Below the pieces are notes generated by a model. That model saw nothing but the letters and a program-made list of their open reading frames with translations, was not told the origin of the DNA and did no database searches. Positions 50,298 through 63,300 of a stretch of DNA of 64,000 nucleotides are shown piece after piece. A program made the translations under genes and the position numbers. The first letter of the stretch is position 1, and each line of letters starts with the position of its first letter. The stretch lies in NCBI RefSeq assembly GCF_008831285.2, contig NC_045140.1, positions 26,740,131-26,804,130 of the forward strand, read 5' to 3'. The stretch comes from Nymphaea colorata (Eukaryota > Streptophyta > Magnoliopsida > Nymphaeales > Nymphaeaceae).

Positions 50298-51764
50298 GAG
50301 ATAGGGTGTTTGTATGTATGACGAGCGCACGCTGAATAGTGAATGATAAGAAAATAAAATTTACAGAAATATGATGGATTTATAATATAAAGTATTATAA
50401 TATTAAAGAGGAAGTTTCGCTTGTCCTTATGGTTGGAACTTTTTTCTTTTTACGCGTGGATCTTTTCAATCTTTAATATAATTTGGTGGACCACGACGGC
50501 CCACAATACTAAACTAAAAGGTCGTGGGACTCCCATGGGAAGAGGGCGTAAAAGTGTGGCGCCAAACGAAATACTTTAAAATCAGTCGAAGACGGGAAGT
50601 TCGTTGGCTTAAGAGTTAAAAGAACGGACAGGGAGATTTTCATTTCAAGGACCATCATTTGGTCTTAATTCTCAAATTCACCTTCCCACGGTTTAAGTGG
50701 TGACTCTTAAATAAACACATATTTGTTTTTGCTTGTGATTAATCAATAAGGTACATGATTTTTCTTATATATCAGTTTTCTTTTCAATCTTTTGTCACAT
50801 TTTTAGAAGGACCAACGGACTCAATTTACAATTTGAAAAGATGGTAAAATATTGCTGGAAAACAAATAATATAAATTACTGACAAAAGTGAAAAATTCAA
50901 ATAATACATTTACATATATAATATTCACATATTATGGAAAATGCACTTAAGTTGTTGCGGAGTTAATGGGCCTAAATAACGAAAATAAATTTTGAGGGGT
51001 CTGGTTTTTATCCCTGACCCAGGGATCTACCAATTACTCGTACTAGTTTTACTCATCAATGCGGCATTTCAAATTATTGATCATTTAAATTATAACAATT
51101 TTGGTTATTCAAATCACTCAATCGTAACTAGGACTATCTATCTAAAACAAATGTACATTTAAAGGAAAAATAAAGAAAATAGTAAATACCAATCATTTTT
51201 TTTATTTTTTATTTTTACATGTTAGATCGAAGTATCTTCAGTAAATGCTGGGTAAGTTTGAAAAACTATAGTCGCTATTTTAGAAAGTAGTTTAATATAT
51301 ATAACATGAAACCGAGTTAAGTAATTATCTGAAAAGGAGGAGGAGTGCATCGTAAATATGAAAAGTCCCCGGCGCCTGCCCCATGTTTCCGTTGACTGCA
51401 TCGCATCAAGACTCCAAGATTCGTATTTCGTGGGGAAAACGTGTAAATACAGTCACAGGCGGGTGGAAGTGGAAAGCGAGGACGCATCAGGATCGATCTT
51501 CCTCTCCGGTTGGTCGGTCGGTCCGCCCATCCGTATCCTCCGCCATTCTCATTCTCGCATTCCTTTTTCCGCTCCCCACCCTCCGGCGATCCACCGTCCA
51601 GTCGGTCGGATCCTCTCTTCCTCTTCTCTCCTTTCTGCCTTCTTCCCGCGAACTGTCCGAGTTCATCAGGTTCGGGAATTCCAGGATCAGATATCGTTTT
51701 CACGAGATCGGACTGAGCATCACCGGTAGTCGATGGAAATCGTGGGGTGAGAGGTAGAGGAGAG

Positions 51765-54700
51765 ATGTCGGGAGGGGAATTCGGCGACCACGCGTACCTC
51801 CTCCGGTCGACGGGTCCGTCGTCCGATACGGATTTGGAGTCTCAGGCCGGCAGGGGAGGAATTCGGGATCTGTTGAAGCGTTTGGAGCGGGGACTGTCCG
51901 GCAGGAGGCTCAGCAGGAAGCACCTGGATAGGGAGGGTTTACCTATTTCCCCTCTTCCTCTCTCGTCGTCGCCCTCGGGCTCGTCCGCTCAGCCACACGA
52001 CGTGCTAGGAGACGGCGCTCCGCCGGAGTGGGCTCTCCTTCTCATCGGTTGCCTTCTCGGCCTTGCCACGGGTCTCTGCGTCGCTGCCTTCAACCACGGG
52101 GTGAGAAGAGTCGTTTCCTTTCTACTTTCTTTTCACTAATTCGATTTGAGTCGTTTCCTTTCTACTTTCTTTTCACTAATTCAATTTGCTTTTCTTACAT
52201 TACGGCTTTTTATGACACGATATGGAAAAAATTCGATGAGTTGTTGACTATGGAAGGTTTCAGGATTGAGCATGGTTCGTCATGAATCTGAGTTACCAAC
52301 TGCCAATCCAGGTCTTATTTTCTTTGCGTATCTTTTTGGGAATGATTCAACGTCCACACTTGGATCATGTTATTGTTTGAATTAGCATTGAGATCTGGTT
52401 TGATACAGTTGTGTCATTTCACAATTAATTGTAAAGGAATATATCAAATGCAAGTAAAAGTGCAAAAGCTAACCAATTGGCTGCCTTACTCTCTGCTTCT
52501 GATAGAAAAGGAAAAGGAAAGGAAAATTGAGGGAGGGAGAGAGGGAGTATCAAATCGTTTCATGTTGAATTACATGTTAAAATACAATGGAGTGACAAGC
52601 AGTGGAGGAGTCTGGAGTATTTAGGTTAGAATAGAAGACAAGGAGAACACACTATATGCTATGTAAGTTATCTAGGAACCCGGGTGATGAATGTGCAGAA
52701 ATGACTGTAAACCTTGTAATACCACAAGGGAGTTACTTCGTTACAAGGCACCAAGATCTCAAAGAGAATCTGAGCTGCTGGGATTGCTGAACATAGTGGA
52801 GCTAATGCTGTATTATAAGATGATATTGATGCTTCTCCTAGGTATGGTCACTTTGGTGTACTGTTGCAAGCATATGTTTTCTTTGCTCTGAAGCCACACC
52901 TTTCAAGTGGTGGGCCTAGGGGTGGACATGATGATTGATTTTAGTAGGTGGGTGGACTAACTTGTTGCTGATAACTTAGAAGCAACAAGAAGGTGTTGTC
53001 TTCTGGCTGAGATGCGTATGCTGTGTGCTCATCGGGAGTATCAAGATGGGTAGTATCAATAACTATTATTGCTAGCTTATGGCAACAGTAACTGAACATA
53101 AGATAATAATGTTGTTTGCATCGGGTTTTCTTGTATTATCCTTGAGCCAAAAGCAAGGCAAGTCTAAAAGAAGACATGATACAATTGAAGGCGTAAGAAA
53201 GAAGAGATGAATAGAGAGCTCTAAGAAATGAGGCAGGGACATCAAATGCTGTAGAAAGGCTTAGTTTTACACTTTTACTTACTTGAGAACAGGTGGTTAA
53301 AATGGACTTGTAAACCCCAAGGCATGATGAGACAACACTATAGAGCCTGACTATTGCAGAGAAGTCAGTTGAATTAGGGATTCTAAGATATAATGTAAAG
53401 TTAATTTTAAGGATAGGGAGAGCCTGTTTGAAGGCCCTCCATGGCTGCTGGGGGCAAAATGCCCATGTTAATATGATACACATGTTTCGCGATGTACTTC
53501 TCTAACATCTTTCTGAGCAATATCCACATGAAAACTCGGTTCTTACATCATAGGTGGAGGGTAAAAGACAACAAAGGAAAAAGTTGGGAAAAAGGTTACA
53601 AAGGTCATAACTTAAATAGAGCTAATAGTGAAGGTTCTGTTAATCTTTTTCAACAATTTTTATCTTTTGAAATTTTTGGTTTAGTACCTTGTTTTCCCAC
53701 AAGTTCTATGTCTTCTATGTTGTTTTAAAAAAGACCATGTGTTGGTCTCCACCATATAGTTGCAGTTTTCTGTTTTGCTTTCATATCTTCTGTTTTCAAA
53801 TGCTTTAACCTGGATTGTCTAAGTTTGGGAAACCATTGGCAGGTACCATTTATGAAACATATCATCATCTTTGTTGCTAAGTTTCTTACTTGCATGTTAT
53901 AGGTCCATGTAATCCATGAGTGGGCTTGGGCAGGAACTCCAAATGAAGGTGCTGCTTGGCTCCGGCTGCAGAGGCTAGCTGACACATGGCATAGAATCTT
54001 GTTGATACCTGTAACTGGAGGAGTAATAGTTGGCATGATGCATAAATTGCTTGAAATCATTGACCAAATTGACCAGTCAAGATCTTCTCAGAGGCAAAGC
54101 TTTGATCTGCTGTCTGGAGTATTTCCAACCATAAAGGCTATCCAAGCTGCTGTGACTCTAGGAACTGGTTGTTCATTGGGTCCTGAAGGTCCAAGTGTTG
54201 ATATTGGTAAATCATGTGCAAATGGTTTCTCCGAAATGATCGAAAACAATAGAGAACGAAGAATAGCTTTGATTGCAGCTGGTGCAGCGGCTGGGATTGC
54301 TTCAGGTGCACAAGTTTTTGGTTTAGTTTGAGTTTTGTTTATCTTTGAGGACAATATACAACGGACTGCTTGATCATGTCCAACCTTTACACTGAAGTGT
54401 TGATGGGGATGCACAGCATGATAACTCCATGACCATGGAAGATAGAAATATGATAATCTTGTGTTATGGGATGAATTAGTTACACTGAAGTTGATGGGGA
54501 TGCACAGCATGATAACTCCATGACCATGGAAGATAGAAATATGATAATCTTGTGTTATGGCCTATGGGATGAATTAGATATAGTCCCGTTTCAAATGTTA
54601 TTTAAGCTTCTCTGAACTGTTACATATCTGTTGCACTAATCATAGTTACTGATGGCAATGCTGATCTGGGCGTTTTTTTCCCTCATTTTATTCTAGAAAC

Positions 54701-57700
54701 CTGTTGTTTTGAAATGTCTTCCAATTTAGTTTATGATGCCATGTCTTTGAAAATGCACAACAGAGTAATACAAAAAACACCGTTTGTATGTATCTGTACA
54801 ATGAGAGTGAAGTAGATAGACAACTGAAGAAACACTTTCATCTAAAAACTTTTCGCATGACTTCACTGAGCTTGACATTCTCTATAGATATTTACTTATA
54901 CGTAAAGTTCAAATAAACAAGGTTCTGTATGATCAGGGATGAGTGTAATGGATGGAACTTTTTCCTATGTGGTGGTGCGATCAATCTATACATTTGTATG
55001 CTTTCTTATGCAATGTCTATTCTAGCTAATATATGTGTGTCTCTGTGTGTGTGTGTGTCTGCATCTGTTTCAGGTTTCTCTTTTGCCTTTATGTGTTTAG
55101 AATATTGATTTTATTAAGAAACTGTCGATTGAATATAAGACTAGAATTTCGCCAAGTCTTGTTGGGCTCTTTTAAGACATTCAAATTTTAGCTATTGGAT
55201 TTGTAAATTGTTTTGACAGTTGCTGAAAGTTTGATACTCCAGCTCTCCAAGATGGCTTGACTTCTGATAGCAAATTTTTGAAAACTATGGTGGTTCTTAT
55301 GGTGTTCTATTCCAAAGATTATGCCTTTTTTGTGCCCCTTTGGGTTATAACTGTTAAAACTTTCTTCATTTGCAGGGTTCAATGCTGCAGTTGCAGGTTG
55401 CTTCTTTTCTATTGAGACTGTATTACGTCCACTTCGTGCAGAGAACTCTCCTCCATTTACAACTGCAATGATAATACTGGCTTCTGTCATATCATCAACT
55501 GTGTCAAATGTTTTACTTGGAGAGAGGCCAGCTTTTATTGTGCCCACGTATGAACTTAAATCTGCTGCTGGTATTTTTTCCTATTCTATCCCATCTAGCT
55601 ATTATTTGAGTTGTGCCTTGAGACGGGTGGAGAAAAGGAATACAAAAAAAGAAAAAAAAAAACCATGTCAAGAAGTCCTATCGTAAGGTGCATGATGATT
55701 TTATATGGTTATAATGCATGGTTGGTGGTGCAGTGTCTGGAAGAGTTTTTTCTGTTTTTTTTCTTAGGTAATTCATAGTACATCTCTTAGAAGACTTCTG
55801 ATAGTATATCAGATGTCTGGTGCTTATTTGTATTAGTTTCTTCTTGCATTTGCAGTTCCTGCATTCATAAATTTTCTACTTGACAGTCGTAATGAGGAAG
55901 TCAAAAAATTGCTTTTAATGCTTATTTTGATATCTTGATTTCCATGTGTAGCAGTGTAAGTTGTTCACTTCTATTTTGAGGAAATGCTTTTGTGAAATCC
56001 CCGACCTTTTCTTACAGAATTTTTTTATGAAATGTTACAGTTTCTTCCCACTGGCAAGCCACTTTTTTAAGTATTATTTTGATGTTGTCATCATATGCTG
56101 CAAATAGGTTGTAGATTTTAAAGCTTTTAGCTTCCAACTGAGTTGTGAATCATTTTGTTTCTGATGTTTAAGGATTTTTATTTTATTTTGTGCAGAGCTA
56201 CCATTATATCTTATATTGGGCATGTTATGTGGTGTAGTAAGTGTTGCATTTACTCGTCTTCTGGCCTGGTTTACAAAGTTCTTTGAGCTTCTCAAGGAAC
56301 GTTTTGGAGTTCCAGATGTTGTGTGTCCTGCATTAGGTGGTTTAGGTGCTGGGATAATAGCTCTTAGGTACCCTGGAATTTTGTATTGGGGCTTTACAAA
56401 TGTTGAAGAAATTCTCCACACGGGAAAGAGTGCTTCTGCTCCTGGAATCTGGTTATTGGCTCAACTCTCAGGTGCTAAGGTAGTAGCTACTTCTCTGTGT
56501 AAGGGGTCAGGGCTTGTGGGTGGCCTGTATGCCCCTAGCCTGATGATTGGTGCTGCAGTTGGTGCTGTTTTTGGTGGATCTGCTGCAGAAATCATAAACT
56601 CAGCCATTCCTGGAAATGCTGCTGTTGCTCAGCCACAAGCATATGCATTAGTAAGTTCATTTAATATTATTTATTTTCATAATATCTATTGATTTCTATT
56701 AACCTTTATCTGAGTTTATCCTATTCTTATTTTCCAGGTTGGGATGGCTGCAACATTAGCTTCAGTTTGCTCTGTTCCATTAACTTCTGTTTTGCTTCTT
56801 TTTGAGTTGACTAAGGACTACAGAATTTTGCTTCCTCTCATGGTAAATTCTTGTACTAAAGCTCTCCAATTATTGAATGTTCTTTTAATGGTAAATTATG
56901 CGTCCACAGGGAATGGCTTTACATGTTAATTTCAGTAATCTGCTTCTTGGGGTTTTGAATATATATACCAATATAGCATTGTGAAATGTATAGATTTTAC
57001 ATCATCAACAAAATACAGTTTTAGGGCTCCGACAACAATACATATTTGAGGCAATAAAGGTGGACGATGATATCCGTTATCCACTTTTTAAATAGGTATC
57101 ATGTTTACTGTGTTATATTTGAACATAGTTTGAATTAAGATGATGATTAATTCATTTCAATAAGTTGAGATGGCATCTCGAGTTGCATTTGCATTTTGTT
57201 GAGATTTATCTTTCCACTTCCTTTTTTCTTTGATGTCTGCTTCTCTGGTTCCCAGGTTTTCATTTTACTTGCTCAAGTATTTGATATTTCTACTTAACAT
57301 GCTTTATGCTATTACGGAAAAAAATAAAAGTAAAATTGGTGTTGCCTTGTAGAAAGCTTGTGAAATTGTAAGATTGCCTGTATCTGGATATCTTTCTGCT
57401 GTTTGATATTGGTCTAAATACTTATGTGCTAGACAAGGGTTAACGTGCAGTTGCTGCAAAAGTTTGTTTTAGAATATCCTCATTTTCATATGCTATGTGA
57501 AATTCAAGATTTGTCCTCTCTAGGCTTACTTTTTAAATGTCGCGTTTCTGATAATCCAACTAATATGTTGTTCAAGCTGACCTTGTTTAAAAATGTTATA
57601 AACAGGGGGCTGTTGGATTAGCAATATGGGTTCCTTCAGTTGCAAATCAACCCAAGGACAATGAATCATCTGAGAGGGGATCTGGACGGGCTTATACATC

Positions 57701-60321
57701 TGTTTCAACTACTGAAGACAAAAATTTGATCTCATGGCATCACTCAGATGGTGTAAGCAATGTGGAACTCTCTAACATAGGCAACCCCGTTGACCACGAA
57801 ATGATGAAAGAAGATGCAGCCTTGGATGGACTTAAGGTTTGCTTCAGTGTTTTCTTTTTTCTTTTTTTTCTTTTTTTTTGTAAATTAAGTAGGTCCAACT
57901 AGGCCAGCAAGTCATCTCTGAACAGATCTGAAAGTATTGTTGTCATTATATCCATGTCCAATCTTGCAAACAGCTCTAGAGGTTTTCCTTTTTGACATCA
58001 CTAATCTTCAAATTTCTACTGAAACCTTCATTCGCAAAGCATGTGCTTTGACATTTTCCTGAATGTGAAGAACATTATTTCTTACTTTTTTGTTTGATTG
58101 TAAGCATTAACCTCAGATGTAATTCTTGAATCAGGTTTCTCAGGCTATGTCTAAGGAGTATGTCAAAGTATTGAAAACGGCGACATTGGAAGACACAGTA
58201 AAACTGATTGTGGAAAATCGCCAAAGTTGTGCTCTTGTAGTTGATAGTGATGATCTTCTAGAAGGAATTCTTACTCTCGGTGATGTACAGCGTGGAATAT
58301 CCAAGGCTTCAGATGGTTCAAGGGGTGATGCAACAGTTCTTGCTGTATGTTCCTGAAGCTTTCAAGTGCTATTTCATCAATCCTCTCAGGATTCCATCGC
58401 TTCATACATACACAGCTCTCTCTCTTGCTACATACAAACACACACACACACACACATGCACTGCCCTTTTGACTGGCCAAAGAGGATGGAGTTCTCACTT
58501 CTCACTATACCTCACATGCAATCCCATGTTTCTTGATCTTCCACACGTCCAGGGTTCAGCTGGGCCTAGGATGTGAATGTGATTGTTGATACACACAAAC
58601 ATCCCCCCCCCCCCCCCCCCAACAACACGCTTTTAAGTGGGCAAAGAGGATGGAGTTCTCGCTATACCTTATATGTAGTCCCATTTCTTCATCTTCTGTG
58701 CATGTCACAGGGCTCAGCAGGGTTGGGGTGTGAATACAATTGTTCAGGGTTTTTAGTGTACTTGTGTTCAAACCACAATAACTAGTGTCTCAGATATTTT
58801 GGAAACATTCTGATATCATCGCAATTTTAAGCCAACCAGTGATACTGATTAAATGTCATGATATTTGAATGTCTACAAAAATTTTACGTGGCAATAAAAT
58901 CACAATATTTTTGCTGACAGAACGTTAATATTTATTGCAAGTTTTACTTCTGATATTTTATATATACTCAAAATTATGCTTTTATATTTGAATCTTTTTG
59001 TCATTTTTTAGTGCAACTACTATTTATTAGCTCTACTATGATACTATCATTCTTTGTGTTCTTCAAACTTTGAAGCTTAAAACTTTGAGTGTCCTGAGAG
59101 AACTATATTTTGAAAAAATCCTGAGAGAAATCTTGCGCAGAGACTGGTGAGCTGATTGATTGACTGGTCAAACGTCAAACCTATGCATGGACATTGGGTG
59201 TCTTAGGCTGCAGTATTGAAGGTAAGGGGAGATCTACATCTCTTGGCGTTTTACACGAGGATCCCTTTAGTAAGGGGGGATCTTCGCCTCAAGGGGTTTT
59301 GCACACAGGGATCCTGAGCAGTAAATGCAATCTTTTCATGATAATATATTCGCTGTCCTTGCCCAACTGTCTGAATATATGCTTGTGCATGTGGACACAC
59401 ACACACACATACATGGACGGAGGAAATCCAGATGCCCAGCTTGTTATGCACATTTTGTTCAACAGGCTATTCGCCTGTATTGATGCTTATTGTGTGATTA
59501 CATGTTTCTACTTCTCAGCCCATTTTCAGTTGATATTTCTAGCATTAGTCGTTCATTTGTCCTTTTAGTTATTATTTATGAAATAATTTTCTTTCCTCTT
59601 GAAATCATTCTGATATTTATTGAGTGATACCCAGATCTCTATATGTGTACAAGTCAATGCTGTTTATTTTCTAATGAAACATTGAATGTGTTATGTATAG
59701 GTGAACAGCAGTAGTCCTGTGTCAGCTGTCTGTACCCGAGGAATAAGATACCGTGGAAGTGAGCGTGGGCTTCTGGTTTGCTACCCTGACACAGAACTTC
59801 TTATTGCCAAAGAACTCATGGAGGCTGGTGGCGTAAAACAGCTACCTGTAGTTAAGCAGGGTGGAAATGAAAGGAAAGAGCATAGACGCAGAACGGTTGC
59901 CCTTCTATCATATGATTCCATCCGGCGTTGTCTAAGGTCAGTATGCAGTGCAGCTAGGGCAAAGCATGCTTATTTTTGAATATTCGATAGTCAGTCCTTC
60001 CTGTTACCTGGGGGATTTGCCTGCTTTGAACTAAAAATGGTGAGAACCCAAGCGTCATAGTATACAACAGCTGCCATATAATGTGATACTCAGAATACTT
60101 GCTTAGCATATAAAGTGGGGAGCCTGAATGAATTGACTGGTTTGCTTCCACTAGCTGTGCGCCACATGTTTAGGTCAAGTTACCAAGTCTGGTTTTTGCA
60201 CTCTGTCTCTAACCTTAGCTTAACCCCTTCGTTCCTTTGCAGAGAAGAGTTGGAACATCGGAAGTCCATATATCAGCAAAGGACAGAGAATGATTTGGAA
60301 ATTAACATTAATGGTCACTGA
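51765..60321 (+). CDS. CLC-F: CLC-f type chloride channel/antiporter
   Basis: Nine exons: 51765-52100, 53903-54305, 55376-55570, 56196-56650, 56738-56842, 57606-57836, 58135-58344, 59701-59936 and 60243-60321. All introns are GT-AG and all phases match, giving 749 residues from MSGGEFGDHAYLL. The N-terminus is cytosolic with RDLLKRLERGLSGRR, followed by the membrane segment WALLLIGCLLGLATGLCVAA. The CLC core includes GPEGPSVDIG (gating glutamate E207), GFNAAVAGCFFSIETVLRP, GGLYAPSLMIGA and SVPLTSVLLLFELT. Two C-terminal CBS domains follow (exons 7 and 8-9). The short SGVFPTIKA segment in place of GSGIPE, and the GPEGP form, place it in the plant CLC-e/f branch, which is closer to bacterial CLCs. 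Plant CLC-f is reported in Golgi membranes, where it would exchange anions. No plastid transit peptide is evident, which argues against CLC-e. Confidence 0.93.
52108..52187. repeat. 40-bp tandem duplication in CLC-f intron 1
   Basis: GAGTCGTTTCCTTTCTACTT and the bases after it occur twice, at 52108 and 52148, with one mismatch. Confidence 0.95.
54388..54576. repeat. Tandem duplication of about 91 bp in CLC-f intron 2
   Basis: TACACTGAAG, GTTGATGGGGATGCACAGC and GACCATGGAAGATAGAAATA recur in order with a 93-bp offset. The copies are nearly identical, so the duplication is recent. Confidence 0.92.
58471..58746. repeat. Diverged duplication around a C18 run in CLC-f intron 7
   Basis: GGCAAAGAGGATGGAGTTCTC-like, CTATACCT, GTCCCAT and GGGCTCAGC-type blocks occur in order in 58471-58588 and again in 58634-58746. 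An uninterrupted run of 18 cytosines (58603-58620) lies between the copies. Confidence 0.75.
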
Positions 60322-63300
60322 TGATAGCACAAGTTGGCTGATAAACTCTTGTAGGGCTGAGCTTTGCAAGGTCAAGTTGGCTAAGTTTGGAGTATCAATC
60401 TGGTGAGTTGGTCTCAAATATCTGGCGAGTTATGAGCAGAATTCTGACTTTGAGCGGCGAGCGAGACTTTTCTCATGGATTGACCATCACGCTGGAGTTG
60501 CAATGCAGATTGCTTTCAGCCATATAGTGCCTTGATCAATCGAAAGATGCACTTATGTATGTCTAATGGGGACATATCGCTTCATGCCTCTTATTATACT
60601 CAAATGAGGATGCAAATTTTGGTTATGAAACGCCAATCCACACATGTAAAGATACAATTTCAAATAGTCTCGTCGTCCTTTATCTTTGTTTATTTTTCCT
60701 TCTTCCTTTTTTTTTTTTTGACCTTCTTCCCACCTTAAAGTGTATACAAATGAGTGCTTAAATTTTGAGCTCGAGCTTAGAAGCTGTTTTTTTTTTTGTG
60801 TTTGCCTACTACCGCTTTTAACTGGTGGCAGTCTACGAATGGGCCTGGATTCTTTCTCTCGTGGGAAATCTATTTGCATTTGGTCGCTCGCTACGCCCCT
60901 CCTCGTCTTCAGGCTCTGCTAACATCCACCGTGAGCCTCCCCATTATTCTGAACGGCGTTATCTTTTTCTCCGAAATTGTATCATGGACGCAGCTTGGGG
61001 ATCAATTACATGAGTGGGTTGTGTGATCGATGCACCTATTTTCCAGTATACTCTCAACCAGCATGAAGGCTGGTCGTCGTTCCCCGGCCTGTGCTGTGCT
61101 GCAAGTGGCAGAACCAGCAATTTTGGTTAGAGGGCCAACAATCAAGATATTCCAGGGGTACCAATATGTATATACATATATATGTAAGTAGTCAAATATT
61201 TGAAGAGAACAATATGAAAACAAAAGTATTTGTGGGGTTGACATGTTGCTCTGCGACTGCATGTATCCGATCGATATGAGTTTACCTTTTCTTTATTTTT
61301 TCCTTGCTAAAGGTTTAAACGGCTTGAAGGCTTGCAGTCTCAGGTTTCCAACTAATAATCAGCATGTGGGTGCGAAGAGGTGACATTTATGAAACAAGTG
61401 GTGGACCCAGTCCAGGGTTAACCCTTATTATATGGTCGGCCGGGACATTTTTCTCGAAGAGAGAGAATCTCCATCACCCATTTTACAGTAGAAGATCACA
61501 GGCTTGTGAGCATTATTGAACTAGACTAAAACGAGGACGAGGGATTGGACCCACTTAAAAATAGGTTTGCTGTATGACCGAGTCGCTCTCGCCGGCTGGT
61601 TAGAAAACCGGCGTCGGCGATCTTGGCATGTGTAACTAAGACGAGCACGGGCATCACGCTTCTGCTTTGGCCACCTGATTAATGCGAGCTCGAAGTGGCT
61701 GATAAGCTCGAATGAAGCATACAAACCAACTTTCTCGTCAAGAACGAAAGGTTTATGTCCCACCTCAGCCATTCGCATGCCGGCCACGCCCTACTGGCTA
61801 CCGCTGCAAGTATGCCCTTCTTTCACATTTTTCAAAAATACAACTATCGGCAAATATGGACGATATTTTTTTTCCGGCCAGATCTGGCCGGGCCGGCCCT
61901 TGGGGTTTTGTCCTGGGCCCGGCCCCTCCGTCGTCCCTCCCTGCTAAAAGCCTTAGAAAAACTAGACTTATTGGCATGCTGGCCGGAGCATGTCTCAAAA
62001 TATTGCCTGTCCCTCCCAATATATGTCTGCTATACTGTTAAGGTCAACGCATCCTTTCTCATAAAAGGACGCAAAGTCGAGGGATTGTCGACTGATTGAA
62101 CGATATCTAGGAAATACATCATTTCTGGAAAAAAAAAGAAAGAAAGAAAGAAAGACACCAAGTTTTGGGTATCCGGTTTGCTGCCAAATGAATGTCAGTC
62201 GAGGTATCAGTTCAGCGACCGCAAATGGTAGTAATGCCATTTCTTTTATACATGGAAAGGAGAAATTGTTTTCTAACTCAAATGAAAAACATCGGAGAGC
62301 TTGTTTCTTTGCACATATTCCCCACATAACATGACTTAGGCGACCGGAAAGTAAGGCATTTATCTGAACACGTGAAACGGAGACTGTTTCCAAAGTTATA
62401 GTAAACAAGTGAGCCTGAATGGAAATTTTCATTTTCAAAGTATGCACAGAAAAGGCGAGACATAGGTATCAAGTGGGGTGGCAAAAATCCTCCTTTTTTT
62501 TCACTAGATTCTAAATCAACTTCTGTTGAATTCAATAGTGTAGCTTGTAGAATTGTCTTTTTATGAGAGACCAATTGTTAGTTTGATTATCGTGACAAAC
62601 ACAACTTTTAAGTTGAAGGGAGTAACTATAAGTTCATTTAAATTTTCATGTAGCACTAAACACTTGAGGGTATAAAAAAAAAAAAACTTCAGCCTATCAA
62701 CCAGGCATGGAATCACCCAAAACTCAATTCAAGTGAAATATCTCTCTCTCTCTCTCTAACTTATACCTGTTTGGATGCAGTTTCAGCAAGTAGATCCAAA
62801 CGACAGCTTTTGATTACATGTTAGTACGGGGAAGGATCCTGCTCTACGCATCCTTGGACCTAATTGGTAGTCGGTTGCAGGTGGCTCCACACTGAAAATC
62901 TTACACGTGATGTCTCCACCCCCAGTCGTTCTCAGTCGTCAGCTGTTTGGGACCGGATCTAGATTTTGTCTCAAGTTTTGAATCTTTGATCTAGCTCTCT
63001 AGCGATCACGTCATGTTCAAAAGCTGGCAACCGGGTTGGATGTCGATGCAATCCATCCTGGATCCTGTAGTTCCACAAGGAAATGGTTGTTCCGGCTGTC
63101 GATTTAACTGGGGGAAAAGCAACGGCCTGGAAAGTGACTGTAAATTATTTAAGAATATCGGGACACCATTAACAGGAAAACCCCATCACAGCCTACTTGA
63201 TTTGCTCCCCACCAATGGTGTTTCATCAATGTGAACCCCAGATGGTGCTTAATCTCACAAAAGCACTTTTTCAAAGCAATCTTTGATTTCAATCGTTCTT

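Larger units (their letters stand above)
47084..51764. other. Divergent intergenic region between GCD1-like and CLC-f genes
   Basis: Strongly AT-rich with no coding region. Contains a possible MITE (48.2-48.5 kb), a CACTA-like element (49.4-49.9 kb), a compound AT microsatellite, and three copies of the GGGTCTGGTTTTTATCCC-type motif. The last 400 bp (51340-51764) are GC-richer and form the CLC-f leader. Confidence 0.5.

Noticed and set aside
51317-51757. ORFs of 120-130 codons on both strands just before CLC-f
   Set aside because: They lie in the GC-rich leader in overlapping frames. The CLC-f start at 51765 explains the region as 5'UTR/promoter.
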